From: Paraburkholderia ribeironis
GTDB taxonomy: Bacteria > Pseudomonadota > Gammaproteobacteria > Burkholderiales > Burkholderiaceae
Direction: 5' to 3'
Assembly: GCF_900019265.1 (NCBI RefSeq)
Contig: NZ_CYGX02000016.1
Coordinates: 1-36,613 of the forward strand
Length of the DNA stretch: 36,613 nt
How positions within the stretch are numbered: the first letter of the stretch is position 1; each line of letters begins with the position of its first letter. The notes beneath the pieces were generated by a model, which was given only the letters and a program-made list of their open reading frames with translations, ran no database searches and was not told the DNA's origin. A program made the position numbers and the translations under genes. Below, one piece after another: positions 17,737 to 26,263 of the stretch.

Positions 17737-18861
17737 CTAAGGATTATCAGTCACAAACGTGGTGTAATAGGCTGAAGCCTCACTCCCAGCACTCCATTCC
17801 ACGCCACCGCCCTGCGTCGTGTTCCACAACCCAACAAATGAGTTGTATTGCACAGGATTATTCTTCAGCACACTGCCAAGGTCAGTAATGAAATTATCGG
17901 AATTATCTCCTCCAGTTTCCGTCAGTGACCACAACATGCCTTCAGTGTTGGCGAAGTTGATTGACTGGATGATCGAATAGTCAGTGCTTGAGCCTGCATC
18001 ACTCACGTTAGCACCCGCATTCACCGGATAGCCATATGAATCAATCGCAACTATATCTACATAGCTACTACCTGGCCACCAATCCATCCACGTACTCGTA
18101 CCACCCGCTTGATTGCCACCCGTGTTTGGATTCCATTCCACGTACAAGTTAACTCCATCAGCCTTAGCCTCATTGTGCAGCACCGTATACATGTGTTGGA
18201 ATGCCTGAATGAAGTTAGTCAACTGAGTACTATTCTGTACTGACCATGGATACCAATTACCATTGAACTCCCAGCCTGGGCGATAAACTAGTGTTGTATA
18301 GCCTGCCTTGGCCCATGCATCCACACTACCTTTGATAGAAGTGTCATACGTGCCATTGGCAATAGCGCTAAACAAATCACCGCCAGGGCCATTGCCACTT
18401 GCGCTATATCCCATCGGCAAACCAATAATAGGGATGGTACCATTCGATGGTGACGTATAAGAATCTGCCGCACCTTGCATAGCATAGTAATTACTCGCTG
18501 CTGCCCACCCAAAACTTGGGTCGTTCGGGGTGTAGTTTGCAGCAAGATACGTCAACCATCCCTTAGGCGCGCCACCAATTGTGCTTGTATAAGACGACTG
18601 GCATGAATCAAAACCGGTCTGGCCCGGCTCACTACAGTAATTCGCAAACCACCAGCCATATGGCGTAGAAGATGGTTTAGCAATGGCCTTTTGAATTGCC
18701 GCGCTTTTCAATTGATTCGCTAACACATTATCCGTAGCAGGAATTTTAGCCGTTGGACCACTCGCAGAATTGGCTACAGCGGGCGTGTCTGATCCATTAT
18801 TACCCCCGCCGCACCCCGATAACATCGCTACTATTGCGCATGCCACTATGCTTTTGTTCAC
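17737..18861 (-). CDS. Lipoprotein glycoside hydrolase, GH26 (beta-mannanase)-like
   Basis: A 374-residue secreted lipoprotein. GTG 18861 follows GGAG by 7 bases. The signal peptide ends in the lipobox LSGC (Cys17), followed by a Gly/Asn/Ser-rich linker to about residue 60. The fold looks like a (beta/alpha)8 clan GH-A enzyme: VYRPGWEFNGNWYPWS (Glu198, acid/base position) and SLTETGG (Glu315, nucleophile position) match the GH26 pattern of RPxxExNGxWxxW and a later xEx. YVEWNPNTGG and VDIVAIDSYGYP fit the barrel strands. It would cleave a beta-linked polysaccharide, mannan by family analogy, at the outer membrane or cell surface. GC content is clearly lower than in the chromosome around it, which suggests transfer. 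Family could also be another GH-A member. Confidence 0.75.
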   Translation of the reverse strand: MNKSIVACAIVAMLSGCGGGNNGSDTPAVANSASGPTAKIPATDNVLANQLKSAAIQKAIAKPSSTPYGWWFANYCSEPGQTGFDSCQSSYTSTIGGAPKGWLTYLAANYTPNDPSFGWAAASNYYAMQGAADSYTSPSNGTIPIIGLPMGYSASGNGPGGDLFSAIANGTYDTSIKGSVDAWAKAGYTTLVYRPGWEFNGNWYPWSVQNSTQLTNFIQAFQHMYTVLHNEAKADGVNLYVEWNPNTGGNQAGGTSTWMDWWPGSSYVDIVAIDSYGYPVNAGANVSDAGSSTDYSIIQSINFANTEGMLWSLTETGGDNSDNFITDLGSVLKNNPVQYNSFVGLWNTTQGGGVEWSAGSEASAYYTTFVTDNP

Positions 18862-19046
18862 TTGGCCACTCCATAGGAAAGTTAATAGTCATATTCATAG
18901 CGCCATTTTATTAATATCTCTCAACAGCTTATGTATCGCATCGATTCTTTTCGTGTATTTTGACAAACACATTCCCCTCCTTGTTCGTTAAGGTCTGCAG
19001 CGCCGGCACGTCAAACCTCGGCCTTCAATGGGCTCCTGCGGTCGCG

Positions 19047-19346
19047 AGGCGTTGTTGCATAAATCAGGCGCGTCCCGGTGACGTTTACACACAACACGCC
19101 GATGCGAAGCCCCTGCTAACAATTTGGGTTCCTGTGTAGATTCTCGATTTTTGCCGAGAAGATACGCAGGGACACAAGCAAGGCGCGCGATCCAAAGACG
19201 CGCTACCGCGTCGGGAACTGGTCGCCCCACAACATTGGACTGACTGACCGCATGGCGAATCTCGCAGTCCGAAATCCGTTCGCGTTCCTGAGACCGTGAA
19301 CATGGCTGCTACCTTGTCCTCACATTCGATTTATGCAACACCGCCT
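19047..19346. mobile_element. 300-bp IS5-type remnant (MITE-like) with 19-bp inverted ends
   Basis: The left end AGGCGTTGTTGCATAAATC (19047-19065) and the inverted right end (19328-19346) match at 18 of 19 positions. Inside, on the plus strand, is a fragment of an IS5-type transposase N-terminus (KTRYRVGNWSPHNIGL, about 19189-19236) with no start codon, ending in a premature stop. The rest of the transposase is deleted. TCGCGA occurs next to both ends but is not exactly adjacent on the right, so a target duplication is not certain. Confidence 0.75.
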
Positions 19347-19800
19347 ATCGCGACTACAGTGTTGTGGGACTTAAAAATAATTCAGGATCAATTTCCAGAT
19401 AATTAAGGTAAACCATTGAAATCACCGAAAATGACATTAATTGACGTTTATTTATTCCCAAATATTCATCGCCTATTCGAAGATTTATTCAATCTGGATA
19501 TTTTTAAATGAAATGCACTCAGATATGGGGAGCTATATCTTGACGACTGCAGGCTTCGGCGAAGTTACGACACGCGTCGACCGGTCGCCTGTACGTGCCC
19601 GTCTTTCAGTGCTGTTAGTTCGCTGCTGTATCTCATGCGAAATGTATTGTCCGCGCGGAGATTATGCGCCGAGTAAAGTCGGTGAAATTTAAAAACGGAA
19701 AAAGCCGCAATTACCGGCGGGCGGACTGATCTGAAAAGCAACCCTCCAGATTCGGAGAGTTTCGAGGCGCGCGCCGGAGCGCGGAGGGGCGGTACAGAAA
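19347..19800. other. AT-rich island stretch without a convincing gene
   Basis: About 450 bases. The only frame worth noting is plus 19441-19692 (83 codons). It has no clear ribosome site or recognisable motif and is probably not a gene. Around 19690-19720 a GC-rich dyad reads on the minus strand as CCGC-loop-GCGG then CTTTTT, a possible minus-strand terminator. Confidence 0.4.
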
Positions 19801-19823
19801 CAAAAAACCGCCCGAAGGCGGTT
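19801..19823 (-). terminator. Minus-strand terminator after the His/Cys peptide gene
   Basis: Read on the minus strand: AACCGCC, TTCG, GGCGGTT, then TTTTTTG. It is a compact tetraloop hairpin 18 bases beyond the stop of the 47-codon gene. Confidence 0.8.
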
Positions 19824-19840
19824 GCAGATAGCCCGGCTGA

Positions 19841-19984
19841 TCAGCGCACCCAGTGACAGACGCGATGATGATGGTCCCAGTGGCATACCTGGTGCGGATG
19901 GGCCTGCGCCATCCCGGGCGCCAAGGCCGCAAAGGCGACGGCCGTAACCAGACTCACAAGCAGCAGGGCTTTCGCTTTCTTCAT
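19841..19984 (-). CDS. Tiny secreted His/Cys/Trp-rich peptide
   Basis: 47 residues. MKKAKALLLVSLVTAVAFAA and PGMAQA form a clear Sec signal peptide ending AQA. The predicted mature peptide is only 19 residues, HPHQVCHWDHHHRVCHWVR, with two VCHW units, six His, two Cys and two Trp. ATG 19984 has GGAG 8 bases upstream, and a terminator follows the stop, so it looks like a complete transcription unit. The His/Cys content suggests metal binding in the periplasm or outside the cell; that is inference. An upstream extension of the frame to 20116 exists but lacks support. Function unknown. Confidence 0.65.
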   Translation of the reverse strand: MKKAKALLLVSLVTAVAFAALAPGMAQAHPHQVCHWDHHHRVCHWVR

Positions 19985-20124
19985 CTCGCTTCTCCAGCTG
20001 ATGATCGTGGTGATCATTGTCATGACGATTGTCGCCACGACGGCCATCACATCTCTGAATGTCTCGCCTAATGACGTCGACAGTGGGTTGCATCTATCAA
20101 TATTTGACAGACGCATCGGTCAGG

Positions 20125-20220
20125 TTAGGCGTGTTGCGCGAATGCGATGATCAGCGCGGAGATCGACGCAGAGATCACAAAAAGCGCTACGGCTATTGAT
20201 AAATTGTCAGGAATTTTCAT
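20125..20220 (-). CDS. Possible 31-residue single-span membrane peptide
   Basis: MKIPDNLSIAVALFVISASI continues as SALIIAFAQHA, one hydrophobic span of about 20 residues with a short N-terminal tail. The ribosome site is weak (CAAAG just before ATG 20220). The frame could start further upstream (to 20322) but that extension is not protein-like. It lies 140 bases upstream of the His/Cys peptide gene on the same strand. No family recognised; may be spurious. Confidence 0.3.
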   Translation of the reverse strand: MKIPDNLSIAVALFVISASISALIIAFAQHA

Positions 20221-20501
20221 CTTTGAATAACGGCAGTCGGCCCGTCGGAACATTACGTCCACTTCGGCGGCGATATGATTAACAATCGCAAAACCGGCTA
20301 ATGCCATTTTTATAGATTGCAAAATCCATAACTTGACATGCTCGAGCGCCGCAATCCGGCTATAGAGACATGGAAGATGGATCTGGGCGTGCCGTTCCGT
20401 CTATGCGCGATTTCGCATATGAGACTGCGAACCCGCACGCCGCTTCCTCCAATTCCGAAATGCGTCTGTTACGATCGCAACTCCACAACTGGGGAAAGCC
20501 A

Positions 20502-20702
20502 ATGGCAAATATCTTGGAAGGGACCGCTCAAAATCACGCGTCGGCTTGGATCAAAGCGGGGCTCGAAAGCGGATCGATCAAGCTTCAGGGGCCGGCGAAT
20601 GGCGGTGAGCCGGCAGGCAAAGGAAAAGAAGGCGCTGAGTACCTCGCCACTCTTTTCGAGGAAGTGGTTACTCGCATGACTGGCAAGACTTCCGGTCGAT
20701 AA
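20502..20702 (+). CDS. Small hypothetical protein (66 aa)
   Basis: 66 residues, MANILEGTAQNHASAWIKAG to the end TRMTGKTSGR. GGGGAAAG lies 5-8 bases upstream of ATG 20502, and a terminator starts 18 bases after the stop, both supporting a real gene. There is no signal peptide or membrane span. A Gly/Lys-rich middle (about 32-43) joins two short amphipathic helices. I do not recognise the family. It stands alone on the plus strand between membrane-peptide and phage-like genes. Confidence 0.55.
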   Translation: MANILEGTAQNHASAWIKAGLESGSIKLQGPANGGEPAGKGKEGAEYLATLFEEVVTRMTGKTSGR

Positions 20703-20719
20703 CTCGCGATCTATGGGCT

Positions 20720-20742
20720 AAGGGGCCTTTCGGCTCCTTTTT
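20720..20742 (+). terminator. Terminator after the 66-aa gene
   Basis: AAGGGGCC, TTTC, GGCTCCTT (one G-T pair), then TTT. Typical rho-independent form. Confidence 0.75.
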
Positions 20743-20868
20743 GCCGCCCCCTGCCGCCACTCGCGCCCCGAACCGGGAAGGATGCAAGTGGCAATCTCAG
20801 CATGGGCGGCTGCCGGTGTTTTCGAAGCTGCGCCACCGCCGGCTGGGCGCATTGAAGCTCCCAGCTAA

Positions 20869-21489
20869 TCAGCGGGGCTTGTCCCATTCGCCGAAGGGGC
20901 GCGCCAGAAGCGGCAGCAGTTCAAGCCGTACCGTCATCTCGTCGCCATCGTCGATCGGCTCGAGCTCGTCGCGGCATTCCCTCAGGACCTGCCAGCCGTC
21001 CAACTCGAAGCCGTGGCCGGCGGGTATGCCATCAGCCGTAAGGCCGTACGCCTCAATGGATGCGAGGATGCGCAGTTGGAACCCGCCCCAATGCCCGTCG
21101 TCAGTGACAGTGCTGCGAACCGCCTCCCAGCCGATGCACCGGGCTGCAAGGCGCACACGTTCATCTTGGGCTTCAGCGGACCAATCGAAGGTCTGCGTCC
21201 AGTCGATCGCTTCGAGGCGTTCCGTGATCTCGACGCATGTTAAGCAAACCGGCTCGCTGTTAAGTTGTCCGGCTTGCTTAACACTCGGGCGACCGCGCTT
21301 GACAGTTTTCGTGGCTTCGTTGATCTCCGGCAATCCGGCGCGGCGGTAGCGCTTCAGCCGAGCGTCTGATGCTTCGACATTTACCTGCGAGCCTTCTGTG
21401 ACAATCCTTCCGGCTTTTTTCCACTGCCCCACGGCAGCGCGTGTAACGCTCAGTCGGCGGGCATATTCAGCTTGAGAAACCAGTGTCAT
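20869..21489 (-). CDS. Phage packaging (terminase small subunit, Nu1-like) protein
   Basis: 206 residues. The N-terminus VSQAEYARRLSVTRAAVGQW, continuing KKAGRIV, is a MerR/Nu1-type winged helix found in phage DNA-packaging small subunits. It is followed by VNVEASDARLKRYRRAG, a pattern I associate with Burkholderia prophage proteins. The C-terminal half (about 80-206) is acidic and unrecognised. In lambda-type phages the small subunit recognises the cos/pac site and recruits the large subunit, but no large subunit lies downstream here, so the module is incomplete. The name rests on the N-terminal third only. Confidence 0.6.
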   Translation of the reverse strand: MTLVSQAEYARRLSVTRAAVGQWKKAGRIVTEGSQVNVEASDARLKRYRRAGLPEINEATKTVKRGRPSVKQAGQLNSEPVCLTCVEITERLEAIDWTQTFDWSAEAQDERVRLAARCIGWEAVRSTVTDDGHWGGFQLRILASIEAYGLTADGIPAGHGFELDGWQVLRECRDELEPIDDGDEMTVRLELLPLLARPFGEWDKPR

Positions 21490-21717
21490 GTGTCAACCTA
21501 TGTAAAGCGTCAAGAGGATTTCAAAGTTTGTAGCTGGGGGAAACTGTCCGTTGTTATCCCAACTGGCAATCACACGCTGTCTGAGCTTCAGGAACAGGCA
21601 ACTTGCCGCGCGAAGTTGATCCTCGACTTGCTGCGCGAGACAGCACTGCAACCGCCGGACTTGACTGGAAGTTCGAGCGACGCGGCTCTCGACATCTGGA
21701 AGAAACTGGGTAGTTGA
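21490..21717 (+). CDS. Uncertain small phage-region frame
   Basis: A GTG-started frame whose C-terminal half (LSELQEQATCRAKLILDLLR, then ETALQPPDLTG and DAALDIWKKLGS) looks protein-like: helical, with chromosome-like codon choice. There is no ribosome site and it overlaps the 5' side of the packaging gene divergently. It may be the 3' fragment of a former gene. No family recognised. Confidence 0.25.
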   Translation: MSTYVKRQEDFKVCSWGKLSVVIPTGNHTLSELQEQATCRAKLILDLLRETALQPPDLTGSSSDAALDIWKKLGS

Positions 21718-21788
21718 GCAATGCCGCGGAGCCTGGCCGGCCACGTTGGCGCCGCGGCTCGTAGCCGTCATTGAGAGGGCGGCCCGCA

Positions 21789-22218
21789 TCACGCGATCGT
21801 TACCGATGCCGCCGGCAGAGTTGCAGAGGTCCCCGTGACGCGCACTGCGTGGCCGCTTGCCACGAGCTGTTCGGCTTCGTACGCTGGCACGTCCAGGCGG
21901 GTTCCCGGCTTCAGATACGTGCCGCGGTCGTTGGACGGAGTGATCGAATGACCGCTAGCGACTTCGATGGTCACGAGTCGCGCGAGATCGGTAACGTGGC
22001 TTGTGCTGGGCGAGGGGTCGCCGTCGACAGCGAGGACAGCGAAGCCGGCTTTCACCGGGTGTTCTGCTTCATGCGGCGGCACTTCAACGCGCTCGCCCGG
22101 ACCATAGAAGCGCGGGATCGTAACGTCGGACCCGTGCGTCGTTCCTGCCAACAACTGCGTCGCGTCGGATGGTGCGACCTGCAGCGACGGTTATCGTCAC
22201 GTGCTTTTCTGTCGTCAT
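21789..22218 (-). pseudogene. Frameshifted phage protein with two repeated domains
   Basis: ATG 22218 has AGGAG 8 bases upstream and begins MTTEKHVTITVAAGRTIRRD, but that frame stops early. From about 22154 the next frame carries on as LLAGTTHGSDVTIPRFYGPG to a stop at 21789. The protein is an internal duplication: VTITVAAGRTI and GPGERVEVPPHEAEHPVKAGFAV in the first half match VTIEVASGHSI and KPGTRLDVPAYEAEQLVASGHAV in the second. The duplication shows that both frames belong to one gene and that one base was gained or lost between 22176 and 22154. Such small proteins occur in phage head regions; exact role unknown. Confidence 0.6.
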
Positions 22219-22250
22219 GTTGATGCTCCTTGATCAGTTGATACCGCGGT

Positions 22251-22833
<583 letters not shown>

Positions 22834-22837
22834 AATC

Positions 22838-22874
22838 AAGGCCTCACAAGCAGCATTGCTTGTGAGGCCTTTTT
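22838..22874 (+). terminator. Terminator after attR, likely the original tRNA-Pro terminator
   Basis: AAGGCCTCACAAGCA pairs perfectly with TGCTTGTGAGGCCTT around a four-base loop, followed by TTT. Its distance to the CCA end matches a normal tRNA terminator. Confidence 0.88.
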
Positions 22875-23570
22875 CATGTGCGCATCGCCCGGCCGCAGAT
22901 GCAGTCGCGTGACTGCATCTGCGCGAGCAGTATCCCGAAGAACCGCCGACTGAAATCTGCCGCCGTCTGGCGCTATTGCATCCCTTCATGATGTAATGGC
23001 TCACACGACACGCTCAACGATCCGGGTGTTCCATTTACTTACCAGTTCGATACGCGCGCCTCGCCTGGCGCCCGAATGACGATCCACGACACAGGGCGCC
23101 AGCATGCTCACCGACGAATTCGTTGATGTCAACGAACTTGCCCTTCGGCTCCATGCGACGCAACTGCCAAGCGCACGCAGATTCCCTATATTTTGCGTGT
23201 GACAAGTTGCACAACGCGCGAGCAATCCTGACGGACCTTCACGCGTCCAGTGGTCGGTGCCGACGATTTGCTCTGCATCCCTAACGATGTTCGACTCGTC
23301 ATACACGGAGCCAGTTCACAAGGAGCAGCTGACTCTTCCAGCAGACCGTGCGAGCCGACCGCAATACCGTACGCAGACCTAACCTCTCCGTCGACACAAT
23401 AGAGAAGCGCTGGATACCGAGTACCTCTCCAGTCTTCACGACAGCGCAATCTGCAACTGGCACAAATCGTCGCGTTGCAGGCAGTTCCACGTCATGTCGT
23501 CGAATACTTTGGAGTAAGCCGCTTACTTCAATTTCCGATCATCGCATGGCGGATGAGGCGCAGCGCAACC
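22875..23570. other. About 700 bases without an intact gene, decayed coding sequence on minus strand
   Basis: Between 23000 and 23490 the minus strand shows protein-like fragments in different frames (for example RYPALLYCVDGEVRSAYGIA at about 23420-23360 and VYDESNIVRDAEQIVGTDHW at about 23300-23245). This suggests a gene broken by several frameshifts; I cannot name it. A perfect 13-bp dyad GTAAGC-C-GCTTAC lies at 23514-23526. Confidence 0.35.
22894..22923. repeat. Perfect 13-bp hairpin near the island right end
   Basis: CGCAGATGCAGTC, loop GCGT, GACTGCATCTGCG, without a T-run. It lies 20 bases after the tRNA-Pro terminator. Confidence 0.85.
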
Positions 23571-23774
23571 TCAACGGTCTTCCGCCAACGCCTTCAAATG
23601 AGCTTCGCCAGCGTCTTTGGCGGCGGCGCGTGTTTCGTAGGTGCCGTCCGAAACGAGCGAGCGCTTCACGTCGCGGTTCGCGAAATCGACGAGTGTGATG
23701 ACCCAGACATAGTAGCCAGTCTGCTCGGCTGTTTGTACGAAAGCCTGCACGTCGCCTTTTTTCTCCGCATTCAT
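23571..23774 (-). CDS. Small hypothetical protein (67 aa)
   Basis: 67 residues beginning MNAEKKGDVQAFVQTAEQTG, with a central YYVWVITLVDFANRDVKRSL stretch that looks like two beta strands, and an Ala/Lys/Glu-rich C-terminal helix (TRAAAKDAGEAHLKALAEDR). AGGAG lies 7 bases upstream of ATG 23774. There is no signal peptide. The beta-beta-helix pattern with a query/index-like C-terminus recalls small DUF1508/UPF0339-like folds, but I cannot confirm a family. It is 69 bases downstream of the GYD-domain gene on the same strand and may share its transcript. Confidence 0.65.
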   Translation of the reverse strand: MNAEKKGDVQAFVQTAEQTGYYVWVITLVDFANRDVKRSLVSDGTYETRAAAKDAGEAHLKALAEDR

Positions 23775-23843
23775 CGTGATCTCCTGAGAAAAGTCGCGCG
23801 AACAGATTGCGCGAAAAGAGCAGTTAAGTTATCGATGGGCGAA

Positions 23844-24137
23844 TTATGGGAGTCGACCGATAATCGAGCCGATTTCGTCTTTCGAGAAAGCACGCAGCGT
23901 TTGCGTGCGCACATTGCCTGCAGAACCCAGCGCGAAACCGAAGGTGGTCAAGCTTTTTTCGTCAGGCGCCTCGATCACCGCGACAATGTCGTATTGACCT
24001 AGCGTCCAGTAGACCTGCTTCATTTCACAGCCAAAGCTTTTCGCCAGCTCCGCAACCTGCCCGGCTCGCTGCGGGCTGTTTTTGATCGTGCGAATGCCCT
24101 GATCGGTAAATTGCGCCAGAACCACATAAGTCACCAT
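23844..24137 (-). CDS. GYD domain-containing protein
   Basis: 97 residues covering one GYD domain (PF08734-type). FTDQGIRTIKNSPQRAGQVA starts the domain and TLGQYDIVAVIEAPDE carries its name motif (G-x-YD). The domain resembles the dimeric ferredoxin-like alpha/beta-barrel fold; its biochemical role is not established. AAGGGGA precedes ATG 24137. A longer in-frame start (24188) lacks a ribosome site. It is divergent from the pcm gene, with 218 bases between. Confidence 0.87.
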   Translation of the reverse strand: MVTYVVLAQFTDQGIRTIKNSPQRAGQVAELAKSFGCEMKQVYWTLGQYDIVAVIEAPDEKSLTTFGFALGSAGNVRTQTLRAFSKDEIGSIIGRLP

Positions 24138-24355
24138 AATGATTCCCCTTGCGACTGAATCGTTGGACCCGGATACGCGACCCGGCACCGCAAGCGCTAT
24201 TCGCCGTACTTTTGGGCCGTCTCGCGTAAACTGATTCTAGGCAATGCATTCGCCCGCAACGCGTTGTTTGTCTGAATCCGATGATGTGCTGCGACGCGAT
24301 CTGCTGGAATGCGGCGTGCTTGCATGCACGTAGACTGCGATGCGGAGGTGTGACC

Positions 24356-25006
24356 GTGACTGATTTCACGGAGGCCCGGCAACGAATGGTCGAACGGCAA
24401 ATCGTTCGCCGTGGCATCTGTAATCCTGATGTACTGGCCGCGATGCGCCAGGTGCCTCGCGAGGAGTTCGTGCCCGTCGAGCTTCGCGAATTTGCGTACG
24501 ACGATATACCGCTACCGATAGGCAACGAGCAGACCATCTCGCAGCCCGCCATCGTCGCGTCGATGATCGAAGCCGCGGAGTTGAGGCCAGGCGACCGGGT
24601 CCTCGACGTCGGCACGGGTTCAGGCTATGCCGCTGCTGTGGCTGCAACGATCGCGGGGCACGTGCATTCGATCGAACGCCACGCCGAACTCGTCGACTCG
24701 GCTCGCGAAATCCTCGAGCGCCTGGCTATTTGCAACGTGACGGTTCATCTCGGCGACGGCACCATGGGCCTCGCGGAATACGCGCCGTATGACGCGATCA
24801 TTGCGGCGGCCGGCGGCCCTCGCGTGCCAGCGGCATGGCGCGAGCAACTCGCTATCGGCGGCCGGATCGTGATGCCGCTGGGTCGCGATCTGCATTATCA
24901 ACGGCTCATCAAGCTCGTGCGCCGCAACCAACAGGACTATGACCAGAGTTCGCTCGGCGAAGTGAGGTTCGTGCCGCTGGTCGGCGCGGACGGCTGGCCG
25001 GCCTAG
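24356..25006 (+). CDS. pcm: Protein-L-isoaspartate O-methyltransferase
   Basis: 216 residues. GTG 24356 has GGAGG 7 bases upstream, and the preceding in-frame codons are not protein-like. The N-terminal helices (ARQRMVERQIVRRGI, PREEFVPVELREFAYDD) and PLPIGNEQTISQPAIVASM are diagnostic of PCMT. SAM motif I is VLDVGTGSGYAAA, followed by an acidic residue region (HSIERH). It methylates isoaspartyl residues of damaged proteins with S-adenosylmethionine in the cytoplasm. It is a paralogue-type copy outside the usual surE-pcm-nlpD-rpoS context, so a more specialised substrate is possible. It converges on the acyl-CoA dehydrogenase operon. Confidence 0.88.
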   Translation: MTDFTEARQRMVERQIVRRGICNPDVLAAMRQVPREEFVPVELREFAYDDIPLPIGNEQTISQPAIVASMIEAAELRPGDRVLDVGTGSGYAAAVAATIAGHVHSIERHAELVDSAREILERLAICNVTVHLGDGTMGLAEYAPYDAIIAAAGGPRVPAAWREQLAIGGRIVMPLGRDLHYQRLIKLVRRNQQDYDQSSLGEVRFVPLVGADGWPA

Positions 25007-25117
25007 CGGCGCGCGGACGAAGGAAACGCGCGCTCGCGTGGTTCGGGTCGACGTGCGCTATCGGTTCCGGTGAGCAAGCGATGCCGCTTAGCGCCGCACC
25101 GCCGCACCGTCGGACCA

Positions 25118-26251
25118 TCATTCGGCCCCAAGCGCCACGAACCGCTCGAGATGATGGTCCTCATCACCAAGCTGATGATCGATCATCACGAGGCGCTTCG
25201 CATAATGGGCGAGCGGCAGTTCCCAGGTCATGCCGATCCCGCCATGCAGCTGGATGCATTCCTCTGCGACCCGCGTACCGATCCTGCCGATGCTGTATTT
25301 CGCCGCCGACACCGCGCGCTCCCGCACCTTGCGCCCGGCGCCGTCGAGCGCCGCGGCCGCGTTGATCACCGCCGAGCGCGCCTGTTCGATCTCGAGCAGC
25401 AAATCGGCCATCCGATGCTGCAACGCCTGGAAGCTACCGATCGGCACGCCGAACTGCTTGCGCGTGCGCAGATAGTCGAGCGTGTAGTCCTTCGCGACAT
25501 CCATCGCGCCCAGAGCTTCCGCACACAACGCGAGCACGCCGCAGCTCACCGCATATTCGAGCGTCGCGAAGCCTTCGTCCGCTATGCCGAGCACCGCGTC
25601 GTCGCCGAGCGTGACATGGTCGAATGTCACTTCGGCCGCACGCCCGCCGTCGATCTTCCGATAGCCGCGCACGCTCACGCCCGCTGCATTCCGCGGCACG
25701 AGAAAGAGCGTGATGCCTGCGTCCGCATCGTCGGCCCCGCTCGTGCGTGCCGACACCAGCAGCCACGACGCATGCTCGCCCTGCTGAACCACGGCCTTCG
25801 CGCCGTTCAGTTGCCATGCGTCGCCGCTCTTTTGCGCGCGTGTCGTTACGCGAGCCAATTCGTAGTGACTGTCCGGCTCGCCATGCGCGAGCGCGACGAT
25901 CCGCGAGCCGTCGATCAATTCGCCGAGCGCGGCTTTCTGCGCGTCATTGCCGCTCCTGGCGATGGCCCGGCCGACGATCAGCGTATCGAGAAACGGTTCG
26001 ACCACGAGGCCGCGGCCGAGGCTCTCGAACACGACGGCGATATCGAAGCCACCGCCGCCGTAGCCGCCGTTTGCTTCATCGAACAGCGCGCCGGTCACGC
26101 CGAGTTCCGCAAAGCGGCCCCATAGCTCGGTACTGAAGCCTTGCGCGGAGCTCGCGATCCGGTCGCGCGTCTCGAAGCCATACTGTTCGCTGATAAAGCG
26201 GTTGAGCGAGTCCGCCAGCATGCGGCGGTCTTCGGTGTGCTGGAAGTTCAT
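25118..26251 (-). CDS. Acyl-CoA dehydrogenase (second of an operon pair)
   Basis: 377 residues, with the three-part acyl-CoA dehydrogenase fold: N-terminal helical domain (MNFQHTEDRRMLADSLNRFI, GGYGGGGFD), a middle beta domain (ALAHGEPDSHYELARVTTRA, where the flavin-contacting WTS-like motifs are weak) and the C-terminal helical domain with TRKQFGVPIGSFQALQHRMADLL and QLHGGIGMTWELPLAHYAKR. It oxidises an acyl-CoA to the 2-enoyl-CoA with FAD and passes electrons to ETF. It starts 12 bases after the stop of the 402-residue dehydrogenase, so the two are coupled and may form a mixed complex, as seen for some side-chain-degrading pairs. Substrate unknown. Confidence 0.9.
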   Translation of the reverse strand: MNFQHTEDRRMLADSLNRFISEQYGFETRDRIASSAQGFSTELWGRFAELGVTGALFDEANGGYGGGGFDIAVVFESLGRGLVVEPFLDTLIVGRAIARSGNDAQKAALGELIDGSRIVALAHGEPDSHYELARVTTRAQKSGDAWQLNGAKAVVQQGEHASWLLVSARTSGADDADAGITLFLVPRNAAGVSVRGYRKIDGGRAAEVTFDHVTLGDDAVLGIADEGFATLEYAVSCGVLALCAEALGAMDVAKDYTLDYLRTRKQFGVPIGSFQALQHRMADLLLEIEQARSAVINAAAALDGAGRKVRERAVSAAKYSIGRIGTRVAEECIQLHGGIGMTWELPLAHYAKRLVMIDHQLGDEDHHLERFVALGAE

Positions 26252-26263
26252 GACGTGCGCCTC

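Noticed and set aside
19441..19692. An 83-codon frame in the AT-rich part of the island
   Set aside because: No ribosome site and no consistent amphipathic or domain pattern.
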